Notes: generated from the letters alone by a model not told the origin. A DNA stretch of 16,521 bases from an uncultured Lachnospiraceae bacterium (GCA_902783445.1 CACZQX010000273.1:1-16521), one strand, 5' to 3'; shown: positions 1 through 7,452, counted from the stretch's first letter. Numbers and translations are program-made.

Positions 1-1
1 A

Positions 2-235
2 TACGGCCAAGTGGCCGAAATGGCGGGAGATAAAAAGATGGCCAGGGCCGTGGGAAATGCGCTTCACAAAAACCCGGACCCGGAAAATATACCATGCCAC
101 CGAGTGGTAAATGCTAAGGGAGAACTTGCAGGCGGCTTTGCCTTCGGCGGGGCGGAAGTGCAGGCAAAGCTTTTGCGCGCGGAAGGCGTGGAAGTGGTGG
201 ATGGAAAAGTGGATTTGGAGAAGTATGATGTTTGA
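2..235 (+). CDS. MGMT-family alkylguanine/alkyltransferase-like DNA protein, C-terminal part
   Basis: This is the 3' end of a gene that begins before the window; frame 2 is open from the first base and ends in TGA at 233-235. The product matches the DNA-binding and active-site domain of the Ogt/MGMT family. These proteins remove O6-alkyl groups from guanine by irreversible transfer to a cysteine. The hallmark PCHRVV is encoded at 92-109, so the acceptor Cys is present, unlike in ATL proteins that have lost it. The following GG-F segment and the LLRAEGVEV tail also fit the family. The short form without the long N-terminal domain is common in clostridia, but the true length cannot be seen. By hand count the first 120 bases are about 50-57% GC, higher than the glycan genes downstream. 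The stop overlaps the ATG pair at 225-230 of the next fragment. The family call is firm; whether it is a full transferase is not. Confidence 0.85.
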   Translation, partial: YGQVAEMAGDKKMARAVGNALHKNPDPENIPCHRVVNAKGELAGGFAFGGAEVQAKLLRAEGVEVVDGKVDLEKYDV

Positions 236-305
236 AGCTAAAACAGTTATAGGATACGGAGTTGGCTTTTATTACGAGGCTAGCAAGAATACCTTGATTC
301 AGTAG
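228..305 (+). pseudogene. Truncated 5' remnant of a paralogue of the acyltransferase at 6502
   Basis: An open stretch from ATG 228 (or 225) to TAG 303-305 encodes MFEAKTVIGYGVGFYYEA, then diverges. The intact acyltransferase at 6502 begins MNFEGKTVVGYGVGFYYEA, so about 18 residues match nearly perfectly. At the DNA level the two are clearly diverged, so this is a paralogue or old copy, not a recent duplication. The start overlaps the TGA of the upstream repair gene, as expected for a translationally coupled gene. After about position 281 the similarity stops, and a stop follows within eight codons. I read it as the surviving first codons of a gene whose remainder was deleted or displaced, with a possible junction at about 281-303. 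A functional 25-residue peptide is possible but unlikely. Confidence 0.6.
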
Positions 306-333
306 GATTTGTTTATGGGGAAAAGGGGAAACT

Positions 334-2160
334 ATGCGTAAAATTGAAGATAGTAGTAGTATAAACGCCCGACTTGAGGTGGTGTTAAATAAATTTAAAT
401 CCCGTATGAGTGCATTTCCGCCGGGAATCTGCCCGCTTGCCTTGTACAGGTCAATTTTACAAATATCGATTAATCAGTCCTGTGGGAAATGTGTACCCTG
501 CAGGGATGGTCTTGTAAAAGCAGACAAGCTTTTATCAGAAATACTGGAAGGCACCGGCACAAAGGAGACCTTTGAAGAATTGGAGCGGTTGGCTGTGATG
601 ATTTCAAAAACAGCTGACTGCGCCGTAGGTGTCGTTGCGGCAAATACAGTGCTTGACAGTATAAAGGAATTCCCTGACGAATATAAAAGTCACATAGAAG
701 AAAAATGCTGCGTTGAGGATGTGGTTCAAACCATACCTTGCAGCACTTTATGCCCTGCACACGTAGATGTGCCGGCTTACATTGCCCTGATAAAGGAAAA
801 AGAATATGAGGCAGCGGTTAACATAATTAGGAATAAAAATCCATTTCCAACTGCCTGTGCTTTTGTGTGCGAGCATCCTTGCGAAAAGAAATGCAGAAGG
901 ACAATTATTGACCAGCCTATAAACATACGCGGTTTAAAAAGATATGCGGTGGATAAGGCAAGAGCCAATCAGGTTAAATGTCCCACACCAAACGTAAAAA
1001 CAGGAAAGAAAATAGCCGTTGTTGGAAGCGGCCCCGCAGGCCTTACTGCAGCCTGGTTTTTAGCCCTTATGGGACATAGGGTGGATGTGTTTGAGGAACA
1101 CGAAAAACCGGGAGGAATGTTAAGATACGGAATACCTGAATACCGTCTTCCAAAGGAACGCTTGGATGAGGATATTAAGGCTATTTTAAGTAGGGGAGAT
1201 ATTGAACTTCACTGTAATACAAAGGTTGGAAGGGACATATCTTTTGAAATAATAAGAGAATATGATGCGGTATTTTTAGGTCTTGGTGCCCAAAAGGGCA
1301 GGCGAATGCCTATGGAAAATGCGGATGCTAAAAACGTTATTCCTGCGGCTGATTTCTTACAAAACTTGGCAGCGGGTAAGCCTATGGATTTAAAGGGCAA
1401 AAAGGTGGCCCTAATAGGTGGGGGAAATGTTGCCATGGATGCAGCAAGAACCGCAGTGCGCCTTGGGGCGGAATCAGTCCACGTCTTTACAAGAAAAAGG
1501 GATGATATTACGGCTCTTTCAGAAGAGTTAGAAGGAGCAATGCAGGAAGGAGTACGCTTTAGGACGCTTTTAAGCTTCCTTCACATAGAAAAAGATAAGG
1601 AAACAAATGAGCTTACTGCAGTGTGGCTGCAGCCTGAAATTGTAGGGGAATATGATGAATACGGCTTTGTAACCACAGAGCATTCAAGCGCTTACCCATA
1701 TCGCTTTAAGTGCGATGTACTGATACTTGCGGTTGGTCAGGAAAGCGACGTTAAGGACTTTGAAAAAGAGGGAGTTGTAACAAATAAAAACAGGATAGTA
1801 ACAAATGAATATTGCCAGCTTGAAGCTATGCCAAATGTATTTTCAGGAGGAGACTGCGTGACAGGTCCATCTACAGCTATAAACGCCATAGCAGCAGGCC
1901 AGATTGCGGCATATAACATAGACGAATTTTTAGGTTATCACCATAAGGTAAGCCTCGAAGAAAAGGCACCTGCGGCCTTACCTAATAAGTGCAAGCCTTG
2001 TGGCAGGACGGAAATTGAGGAGACAGATCCTTTTGAGCGTAAAAACAACTTTGAACCTGTGGAAATATCAATGAATAATGAGGAGGCTGAAAAAGAAGCC
2101 TCAAGGTGCTTAAGGTGTGACCACTTCGGATGCGGCACAATGGAAGGGGGTAGGAAGTAA
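334..2160 (+). CDS. NAD(P)/FAD-dependent oxidoreductase, NuoF-like iron-sulfur domain fused to GltD-like diaphorase
   Basis: 608 residues; probably the electron-input subunit that links NAD(P)H to the formate dehydrogenase encoded next. The N-terminus carries C50, C53, C56 and C96 (C-x2-C-x2-C-x39-C), the ligand spacing of the [4Fe-4S] domain at the end of NuoF/HydB-type NADH dehydrogenase subunits. From about residue 130 it follows the glutamate synthase small-subunit pattern. A cysteine-rich helical part (CSTLCPAHVDVP, then a cluster of C-x3-C pairs) precedes an FAD Rossmann fold with GSGPAG near residue 232. A second nucleotide fold with GGGNVAMDAAR sits near residue 364, followed by the GGDCVTGPSTAINAIAAG FAD closure and a Cys-rich tail (RCLRCDHFGC). 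It has no FMN/NADH fold of NuoF itself, only its cluster domain. AGGGG just upstream supports ATG 334. The TAA overlaps the next ATG by one base (TAATG), so the two genes are coupled. I saw no convincing promoter between 235 and 334. Confidence 0.85.
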   Translation: MRKIEDSSSINARLEVVLNKFKSRMSAFPPGICPLALYRSILQISINQSCGKCVPCRDGLVKADKLLSEILEGTGTKETFEELERLAVMISKTADCAVGVVAANTVLDSIKEFPDEYKSHIEEKCCVEDVVQTIPCSTLCPAHVDVPAYIALIKEKEYEAAVNIIRNKNPFPTACAFVCEHPCEKKCRRTIIDQPINIRGLKRYAVDKARANQVKCPTPNVKTGKKIAVVGSGPAGLTAAWFLALMGHRVDVFEEHEKPGGMLRYGIPEYRLPKERLDEDIKAILSRGDIELHCNTKVGRDISFEIIREYDAVFLGLGAQKGRRMPMENADAKNVIPAADFLQNLAAGKPMDLKGKKVALIGGGNVAMDAARTAVRLGAESVHVFTRKRDDITALSEELEGAMQEGVRFRTLLSFLHIEKDKETNELTAVWLQPEIVGEYDEYGFVTTEHSSAYPYRFKCDVLILAVGQESDVKDFEKEGVVTNKNRIVTNEYCQLEAMPNVFSGGDCVTGPSTAINAIAAGQIAAYNIDEFLGYHHKVSLEEKAPAALPNKCKPCGRTEIEETDPFERKNNFEPVEISMNNEEAEKEASRCLRCDHFGCGTMEGGRK

Positions 2161-4763
2161 TGGAAGTTAATCTTACTATAAACGGAAAGAAGCTTACAGC
2201 CCCTAAAGACAGCACTATTTTACAGGTAGCAAGGGAAAATGGAATAGAAATACCTACCCTTTGTTATTTAAAGGGCGTTAACTTAAACGGTGCCTGTAGG
2301 CTTTGCATGGTAGAAATTGAAGGTTATGATAACCTTTTTGCCGCTTGCAAAACCTTTGTTAAAGAAGGCATGAATATTAGGACAGAAAGCGAAACCCTGT
2401 CCCTTTACAGGGATGAGATGTTAAAGCTTTTGTATGCCAATTTAAGCTTTGACGGGGGAGAGGCATTAAGTGATGGAAACCCTTATATTTCCTACGATTC
2501 AAAAAAATGTATACATTGTCAGCGCTGTGTAAATGCTTGTAATAACATTGTGGGTAACGGAGCCTTAAGAAACAGTAAAAGTGGCGTGCATCATTTTATA
2601 AAAACACCTTTTGGAAAGGACTTTAAGGAAACAGGTTGTGAGACCTGCGGTAACTGTGCTTCGGTTTGTCCAACCGGTGCCATATCCTTAAAACGTAGAG
2701 AGACTTACCAAGACTCGGAAATAAGGAAGGTTTTAACCACTTGTCCACACTGCGCCACAGGCTGCCAGATGTACTTGGTTGTTAAGGATAATAAGATAAT
2801 AAACGCGGAAGGGGCTAACGGCCCTGCCAATAAAAACCGCCTTTGTGTAAAGGGAAGAAATGCAAGCTTTGACTTTGTTTATTCAAAGGACAGGCTTACA
2901 AAGCCTTTGATTAAGGATAAAAATACAGGTGAATTTAGGGAGGCTTCATGGGAAGAGGCCATTAGCCTTTGTGCAAGTAAATTCCTTGAAATAAAAGAAA
3001 AATACGGAGGGGGTGCACTTGCAGGCTTTGCCACATCCCGCTCAACTAACGAAGACATATACATGGTACAGAAAATGGTTAGGACCTGCTTTGGGTCCAA
3101 CAATGCGGATAATTGCGCCAGAGTCTGCCATTCGGCAACCGTAGCGGGCCTTGCAAAAACCTTAGGTTCAGGGGCAATGACAAACCCAATAGGAGATATA
3201 ACCCGCAGAGTTGACTGCATTTTGCTTATAGGCTCAAACCCTGAGGAAGCACACCCGGTAGTGGGAATGCAAATCAGGCAGGCGGTTAGAAAAGGGGCAA
3301 GGCTTATTGTGGTGGACCCAAGGGATATTGGCCTTACTAAGGTTGCTGATATTCACTTAAAGCTAAGACCGGGAACAAACATAGCCTTTGCTAACGGAAT
3401 GATTCACGTAATGATTGAAGAAGGCCTTGTGGATGAGGATTATATAAGGGATTTTACGGAAGGATTTGATGAATTAAAGGAAATTGTAAAAGAATACACT
3501 CCTGAAAAGGTTGGGGAGATTTGCCATATTGACCCGGATATGTTAAGGGAAGCTGCAAGGATGTATGCTAAGGCTGAAAAGGCGCCAATCATATACTGCC
3601 TTGGAGTTACGGAGCATTCCACAGGAACTGAGGGCGTAATGAGCATGTCTAATATGGCAGCAGTTGTAGGAAAAATCGGTAAAAGCGGATGTGGTGTAAA
3701 TCCGCTTAGAGGTCAAAATAACGTACAGGGTGCCTGTGATATGGGGGCACAGCCCGGGGACTTTACGGGTTATCAGAAGCTTGAAAACTCTGAAGTTGTA
3801 AAGAAATTCGAAGAGGCCTGGGGTGTTAGCTTAAATAAAAAGCCGGGCCTTAAGGCAACGGAAGTTTTCCCTGCCGCAATAGAAGGGATAATAAAGGGGC
3901 TCTTTATAGCAGGGGAGGACCCTATAGTTTCGGAACCTGACAGCAACCACATTGTAAAGGCCTTGGAGAACCTGGAGTTTTTGTTGGTTTCAGAGCTTTT
4001 CTTAACAACAACGGCAAGGTATGCGGACGTGGTGCTTCCTGCAGTAAGCTTTGCTGAAAAGGAAGGAACATTTACAAATACAGAGCGAAGAGTTCAAAGG
4101 GTCAGAAAGGCTGTAACCCTTGAAGGAGAGGCTAAAACCGATGCAGACATAGTGATACTTCTTATGAATGCTATGGGTTATCCGCAAAAGCAAATGACAC
4201 CGGCGGAGATTATGGATGAGATTGCAAGCCTTACTCCAAGCTATGGTGGAATATCCCACGAAAGGCTCGATAATGGGGAGAGCCTTCAATGGCCTTGTAA
4301 AACTAAGGAAGATAAGGGTACTTACATAATGCACCAAAATGGGCCTGTTAGGGGGAAGGTCTTACTATATCCTGCGAAATATAAGCCGGCAGCAGAGCTT
4401 CCTGATAAGGAATATCCCTTTATTTTAACAACGGGCCGCATCTTGTACCATTACAATGCGGCTGCCATGACAGCAAGGTCACCGGGTATGATGGATATTG
4501 CAGGAGAAGGCTTTATTGAAATGAACTATAAAGATGCCGAACGGCTTAAGATAAAAGACGGAGAAAGAGTAAGGGTAAAAAGCAGAAGAGATGCCATTAC
4601 CGCTACCGCAAGGGTGGGCAAGAAGGTGTCGGAAGGGGAAACCTGGATGCCATTTCATTTTGCGGATTCTCCGGTTAATAAGATAACCAACGCTGCTTTA
4701 GATGATATTGCAAGGATACCCGAGTATAAGGTATGCGCTGTGGCAGTTGAAAAGATGGGATGA
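2160..4763 (+). CDS. fdhA: Molybdopterin formate dehydrogenase catalytic subunit (Cys type) with ferredoxin-like N-terminus
   Basis: 867 residues; expected to interconvert formate and CO2 at a Mo or W bis-pyranopterin centre in the cytoplasm (no signal peptide or Tat motif). Domains in order: a [2Fe-2S] ferredoxin domain (C35, C46, C49, C63); two [4Fe-4S] motifs of the bacterial ferredoxin type (C117, C120, C123, C127 and C160, C163, C166, C170); and the Mo-domain [4Fe-4S] cluster (C195, C198, C202, C229) with the conserved Lys231 of CVKG. The catalytic segment reads ARVCHS. The metal-ligand Cys323 is codon TGC at 3126-3128, so this is the cysteine and not the selenocysteine form. The molydopterin-binding C-terminal domain runs from about 740. 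Related NuoG/HymC-like enzymes have a His-Cys [4Fe-4S] motif between the 2Fe-2S and the 2x4Fe-4S parts; residues 66-115 here contain no Cys or His. Coupled to the upstream diaphorase, it would form an NAD(P)-linked formate dehydrogenase or CO2 reductase. Other molybdopterin oxidoreductases cannot be fully excluded. Confidence 0.85.
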   Translation: MEVNLTINGKKLTAPKDSTILQVARENGIEIPTLCYLKGVNLNGACRLCMVEIEGYDNLFAACKTFVKEGMNIRTESETLSLYRDEMLKLLYANLSFDGGEALSDGNPYISYDSKKCIHCQRCVNACNNIVGNGALRNSKSGVHHFIKTPFGKDFKETGCETCGNCASVCPTGAISLKRRETYQDSEIRKVLTTCPHCATGCQMYLVVKDNKIINAEGANGPANKNRLCVKGRNASFDFVYSKDRLTKPLIKDKNTGEFREASWEEAISLCASKFLEIKEKYGGGALAGFATSRSTNEDIYMVQKMVRTCFGSNNADNCARVCHSATVAGLAKTLGSGAMTNPIGDITRRVDCILLIGSNPEEAHPVVGMQIRQAVRKGARLIVVDPRDIGLTKVADIHLKLRPGTNIAFANGMIHVMIEEGLVDEDYIRDFTEGFDELKEIVKEYTPEKVGEICHIDPDMLREAARMYAKAEKAPIIYCLGVTEHSTGTEGVMSMSNMAAVVGKIGKSGCGVNPLRGQNNVQGACDMGAQPGDFTGYQKLENSEVVKKFEEAWGVSLNKKPGLKATEVFPAAIEGIIKGLFIAGEDPIVSEPDSNHIVKALENLEFLLVSELFLTTTARYADVVLPAVSFAEKEGTFTNTERRVQRVRKAVTLEGEAKTDADIVILLMNAMGYPQKQMTPAEIMDEIASLTPSYGGISHERLDNGESLQWPCKTKEDKGTYIMHQNGPVRGKVLLYPAKYKPAAELPDKEYPFILTTGRILYHYNAAAMTARSPGMMDIAGEGFIEMNYKDAERLKIKDGERVRVKSRRDAITATARVGKKVSEGETWMPFHFADSPVNKITNAALDDIARIPEYKVCAVAVEKMG

Positions 4764-4801
4764 CTTTGAAACGATATTGAAGTTGATGTTGAAGTAGTTT
4801 T

Positions 4802-4836
4802 AAAGGCACTGTTTCGGTGAGAAACAGTGCCTTTTT
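4802..4836 (+). terminator. Intrinsic terminator of the formate dehydrogenase operon
   Basis: A perfect 14-bp stem (AAAGGCACTGTTTC with its complement) encloses the 5-nt loop GGTGA and ends in a T run. It lies 39 bases after the fdhA stop. The core GCACTG/CAGTGC recurs in the terminator at 6329. Confidence 0.9.
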
Positions 4837-4846
4837 AATATCATCT

Positions 4847-4961
4847 CACAAACTTCCGATTTTAAACATCATAAACTTCCGATTTAAATGTTTACATTTA
4901 TCCGATTTAAAACCTCACAAACTTCCGATTTAAAATTGATTTTTTTTCCGATTTATATTAA
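4847..4961 (+). repeat. Five direct repeats with exact 23-bp period (iteron-like array)
   Basis: The core CCGATTT starts at 4856, 4879, 4902, 4925 and 4948, always 23 bases apart. Units 1, 2 and 4 share ACTTCCGATTTAAA with small variations; units 1 and 4 also share a leading CACAA. Unit 3 keeps TATCCGATTTAAAA. Unit 5 has a T-run before CCGATTTAT. The unshared bases in each unit are AT-rich. The array starts ten bases after the fdhA terminator and runs into the promoter of the ATPase gene: unit 4 reaches the -35 box, and the core of unit 5 lies between -35 and -10. The regular helical phasing and promoter position suggest cooperative protein binding, most simply an operator for the adjacent gene. 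It is far too short for a CRISPR, and no spacers of CRISPR size are present. Confidence 0.9.
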
Positions 4962-4964
4962 AAT
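4936..4964 (+). promoter_or_regulatory. Sigma-A type promoter of the ATPase gene, embedded in the repeat array
   Basis: TTGATT (4936-4941) and TAAAAT (4959-4964) are separated by 17 bases. The first base expected to be transcribed is near 4971, giving a leader of about 50 nt before the start codon. The last repeat core (4948-4956) occupies the spacer between the two boxes, so a protein bound there would block RNA polymerase. Confidence 0.65.
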
Positions 4965-5020
4965 GATACAAAACAAGCGGATTTTACAAATTAAAAAATA
5001 TCAAGGTTTAGGAGTATATT

Positions 5021-6322
5021 TTGATTATGAGCGAAAACACATATATAAAAAGGATATTTGATGGAATAGTGGAGTTTACACTGAAGAGTAAGGGAGCCTT
5101 GGTGATAGTAGGCCCGAAATGGTGTGGGAAATCAACTACGGCAAAAAGGTATGCAAAAACGATTATTGATTTGATGAAGTTGGATTCAAGAAATGAATAT
5201 ATAGAATTGGCAAAAATATCACCGGAAAATTTTCTTAATTATGGTCCTAAACCAATATTGGTTGATGAGTGGCAGCATGTATCATTTATATGGGACCAGG
5301 TAAAATATGAGGTCGATAAAACCGGGGAATTTGGGCAATATATTCTTACAGGAAGCGTAACAGATAAGAACAAAACAGAATTAGATGATGAAAGTAGTAG
5401 ACATACAGGAAATGGCAGAATTATACGTAAAATGATGAGAACAATGTCTTTGTATGAAACGGGGGATAGTAATGGTGCTGTATCATTACTTGATCTTAAA
5501 AATGGGAAGTTTTCTAAGGCTATGTCTACCAAAGATATAAATGATTACGCATATTATATTTGTAGAGGTGGTTGGCCAATTGCGATAGGAAAAGAACGAG
5601 AGATAGCCCTTGCACAGGCAAGGGATTATTATGAGGTTGTTGTGACAGACGACATCTTTTCTTTGAAAGATATACCAATCCGGAAAGATGAACAGAGAGC
5701 AAGAAAAGTAATGCGCTCATATGCCAGGAATGTTTCCATAGCAGCGGCTGATAAAACGCTTTTGGAGGATTGTGCAGGAAATGACGAAACATTCGATAAA
5801 GATGTTTTTGCAAAATATTTAAATGCACTTCGAAACCTGTATGTTATTGAAGAGCTACCTGCTTGGAATCCAAATCTTAGGAGTAAGACAGCTATTAGAA
5901 CAAAAGATACAAGACATTTTACTGATCCCTCAATAGGTGCTGCAACATTGGGGATTACTCCAGAGGGAATTTTTAAGGATATAACAACATTTGGATTTTT
6001 ATTTGAATCCTTGGTTGTTCATGACCTTCGTGTTTATGCTGATGCAATAGGAGCTAGAGTTTATAAATACCGTGATTCAAAAAGAAGGGAAGCAGATGCT
6101 GTTATTGTATTTAATGATGGAACATGGGCGCTTGTTGAGGTTAAACTTGGCGGTGAGCAGGATATAAAAAAGGCAGCTGTTAATCTGATAAAAATAGCTG
6201 ATGATATTGATCAGAAAAGAACAGGTAAACCGGCATTTTTGATGGTTGTTACAAAGAATAAAGTAGCATATCAAATGGATAATGGGGTATATGTTGTTCC
6301 ATTGTGTTGTTTAAAAAACTGA
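5021..6322 (+). CDS. AAA_14/DUF4143-type ATP-binding protein with PD-(D/E)XK-like C-terminus
   Basis: 433 residues, matching the large family of stand-alone prokaryotic ATPases with an N-terminal AAA domain and a C-terminal DUF4143 nuclease-like fold; its cellular role is not settled. Walker A is GPKWCGKST (residues 31-39) and Walker B is ILVDEWQ with D82/E83. An ILTGS sensor-like segment follows, then the family-typical RKMMRTMSLYETG stretch. Near the end D359 and E373-V-K375 sit in the order and spacing of a PD-(D/E)XK core, so nuclease chemistry is possible but not shown. AGGAG at 5010-5014 is 6 bases before TTG 5021 and 12 before the in-frame ATG 5027, so I chose TTG; ATG 5027 would shorten the protein by two residues. 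The gene stands alone between two terminators behind the 23-bp repeats. It has no link to the neighbouring glycan or redox genes and may be a mobile accessory unit. A role in defence or as an antitoxin/toxin-like factor would be guesswork. Confidence 0.85.
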   Translation: MIMSENTYIKRIFDGIVEFTLKSKGALVIVGPKWCGKSTTAKRYAKTIIDLMKLDSRNEYIELAKISPENFLNYGPKPILVDEWQHVSFIWDQVKYEVDKTGEFGQYILTGSVTDKNKTELDDESSRHTGNGRIIRKMMRTMSLYETGDSNGAVSLLDLKNGKFSKAMSTKDINDYAYYICRGGWPIAIGKEREIALAQARDYYEVVVTDDIFSLKDIPIRKDEQRARKVMRSYARNVSIAAADKTLLEDCAGNDETFDKDVFAKYLNALRNLYVIEELPAWNPNLRSKTAIRTKDTRHFTDPSIGAATLGITPEGIFKDITTFGFLFESLVVHDLRVYADAIGARVYKYRDSKRREADAVIVFNDGTWALVEVKLGGEQDIKKAAVNLIKIADDIDQKRTGKPAFLMVVTKNKVAYQMDNGVYVVPLCCLKN

Positions 6323-6328
6323 TATATG

Positions 6329-6359
6329 AAGCACTGTCTCGGGAGGGGCAGTGCTTTTT
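6329..6359 (+). terminator. Intrinsic terminator after the ATPase gene
   Basis: AAGCACTGTCTC pairs with GGGGCAGTGCTT (two G-T pairs) around a GGGA loop, followed by T's, 6 bases after the stop. Its core resembles the terminator at 4802. Confidence 0.85.
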
Positions 6360-6393
6360 GCACATTGGTTTGTAGTTAGATGTGCAAATTTTT
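6357..6393 (+). terminator. Second, AT-rich hairpin with T-run directly after the first terminator
   Basis: TTTGCACAT (6357-6365) and ATGTGCAAA (6380-6388) are perfect 9-bp inverted arms around a 14-nt loop, followed by TTTTT. It overlaps the T-run of the preceding terminator, so it may act as a back-up terminator. A protein-binding palindrome upstream of the next promoter is the alternative. Confidence 0.5.
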
Positions 6394-6439
6394 AATATTA
6401 AAAAATGACCGATAATTATGAAAATATATGGTTGAAAAC

Positions 6440-6468
6440 TGTAAAATCAAGGCAAAATGTGATAAAAT
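6440..6468 (+). promoter_or_regulatory. Probable extended -10 promoter of the acyltransferase gene
   Basis: TAAAAT (6463-6468) is preceded by TG plus one base (6460-6462), an extended -10. A weak -35, TGTAAA, lies 17 bases upstream. The region is very AT-rich and sits between the upstream terminators and the start codon at 6502. Confidence 0.45.
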
Positions 6469-6501
6469 GATAACAGTTAGTATTTCAATGAGGGGACTTA
6501 T

Positions 6502-7410
6502 ATGAATTTTGAAGGTAAGACTGTAGTTGGTTATGGTGTGGGATTTTACTACGAGGCTGTAAAAGAGAAGGCTCGCGAAATAATGCGAATTGATTATCTT
6601 TGCGACGCAAAGTGGGATGATTCGGATATTAAGGAATACGACGGGATCCCGGTGCTCAAGAGAAAAGATTTGGATGCAATCGAGAATAAGGTGTTGGTGA
6701 TATTTTCGTGTAATGAGCCGATTAAGCAACTGCTGGCGAAAGAGTTTGGAGAAAAAGGATACGAATACCACTTTGCCATGACTGTGCTGGGAGCTCGTGC
6801 GTTATCGGGAGCCGAAGTAAAGGCCGAGGGAAGAGAGGGAGTTTTGAAAATTGGTAGCAATACCATATACTACGACGAAAGCTTGCCGGATAATGTTTGG
6901 TTTAATTTAATTGGTTTTAATGCAAGGGTAAAGATAGGGAAAAACCTTATAATTGATTCCTTGACAATAACAGTCGGAAGCAACTGCGAATGTACGATAG
7001 GAAATGATGTAAGAATAGTAATAACCAATATTGATGTGTCCGGTGCGAAGCTTGAAATCGGTGATGACTGCCTTTTTTCATACAATACGGAAATTCGCAC
7101 ACATGATTCCCATGTGATATTTGATAAAAAGACTAAAAAGAGAATTAACTATCCGAAGGATGTAATAGTCGGATCGCAAGTGTGGTTGGCAGCCGGTGCG
7201 AAACTCCTTCCGGGTGCGCAAATAGGAGCGGGGTCGATAGTTGGAGCAAATGCAGTAACCTCATCAAAGTTTGGGGACCACGTTGTGATAGCCGGTAACC
7301 CGGCAAAGGTAATGCGTGAAGATGTTATTTGGAGTAAGGATAATACTGCATTTTCGGATTATGAAAGCTTTGAAGATTGCATAGAAAGAAGCGCGGAGAA
7401 ATATTTATAA
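6502..7410 (+). CDS. Left-handed beta-helix acyltransferase with N-terminal Rossmann-like module
   Basis: 302 residues, cytoplasmic. The C-terminal half (about 115-290) shows hexapeptide-repeat periodicity ending in VWLAAGAKLLPGAQIGAGSIVGANAVTSS and AGNPAKVMRED, the signature of CatB/WbbJ-like O-acetyltransferases. The HDSH segment near residue 206 would supply the catalytic His. These enzymes usually move an acetyl group from acetyl-CoA to a sugar hydroxyl. The first 95 residues form a separate alpha/beta module (KTVVGYGVGFYYEA, then alternating strands and helices), related to modules in the proteins at 10908, 12730 and 14017. AGGGGA just upstream supports ATG 6502. The gene has its own promoter and terminator, so it is not in the operon that follows, though it probably acts on the same surface glycan. 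A truncated relative lies at 228. The precise acceptor is unknown. Confidence 0.8.
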   Translation: MNFEGKTVVGYGVGFYYEAVKEKAREIMRIDYLCDAKWDDSDIKEYDGIPVLKRKDLDAIENKVLVIFSCNEPIKQLLAKEFGEKGYEYHFAMTVLGARALSGAEVKAEGREGVLKIGSNTIYYDESLPDNVWFNLIGFNARVKIGKNLIIDSLTITVGSNCECTIGNDVRIVITNIDVSGAKLEIGDDCLFSYNTEIRTHDSHVIFDKKTKKRINYPKDVIVGSQVWLAAGAKLLPGAQIGAGSIVGANAVTSSKFGDHVVIAGNPAKVMREDVIWSKDNTAFSDYESFEDCIERSAEKYL

Positions 7411-7425
7411 GGTCAATCGATTAAA

Positions 7426-7452
7426 AGCTGTCGGCAATACCGGCAGTTTTTT
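7426..7452 (+). terminator. Intrinsic terminator after the acyltransferase gene
   Basis: CTGTCGG (7428-7434) pairs with CCGGCAG (7440-7446) around the loop CAATA, followed by TTTTTT. One pair is G-T. It lies 17 bases after the stop. Confidence 0.85.

Noticed and set aside
111..224. Upstream part of the open frame that contains the remnant at 228
   Set aside because: It overlaps the MGMT gene out of frame and has no homology pattern; only 228-305 is meaningful.
3126..3128. Selenocysteine in the formate dehydrogenase
   Set aside because: The catalytic codon is TGC (Cys); no in-frame TGA is seen.
4847..4961. CRISPR array
   Set aside because: The period is 23 bp in total with a conserved core of only about 7-14 bases; there is no room for spacers, and no cas gene is present.
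6376..6771. Antisense reading frame over the acyltransferase start
   Set aside because: It is rich in Ile, Leu, His and Phe as expected from reversed coding, has no recognisable motif and no ribosome site. The other long minus-strand frames of the window were dismissed for the same reasons.
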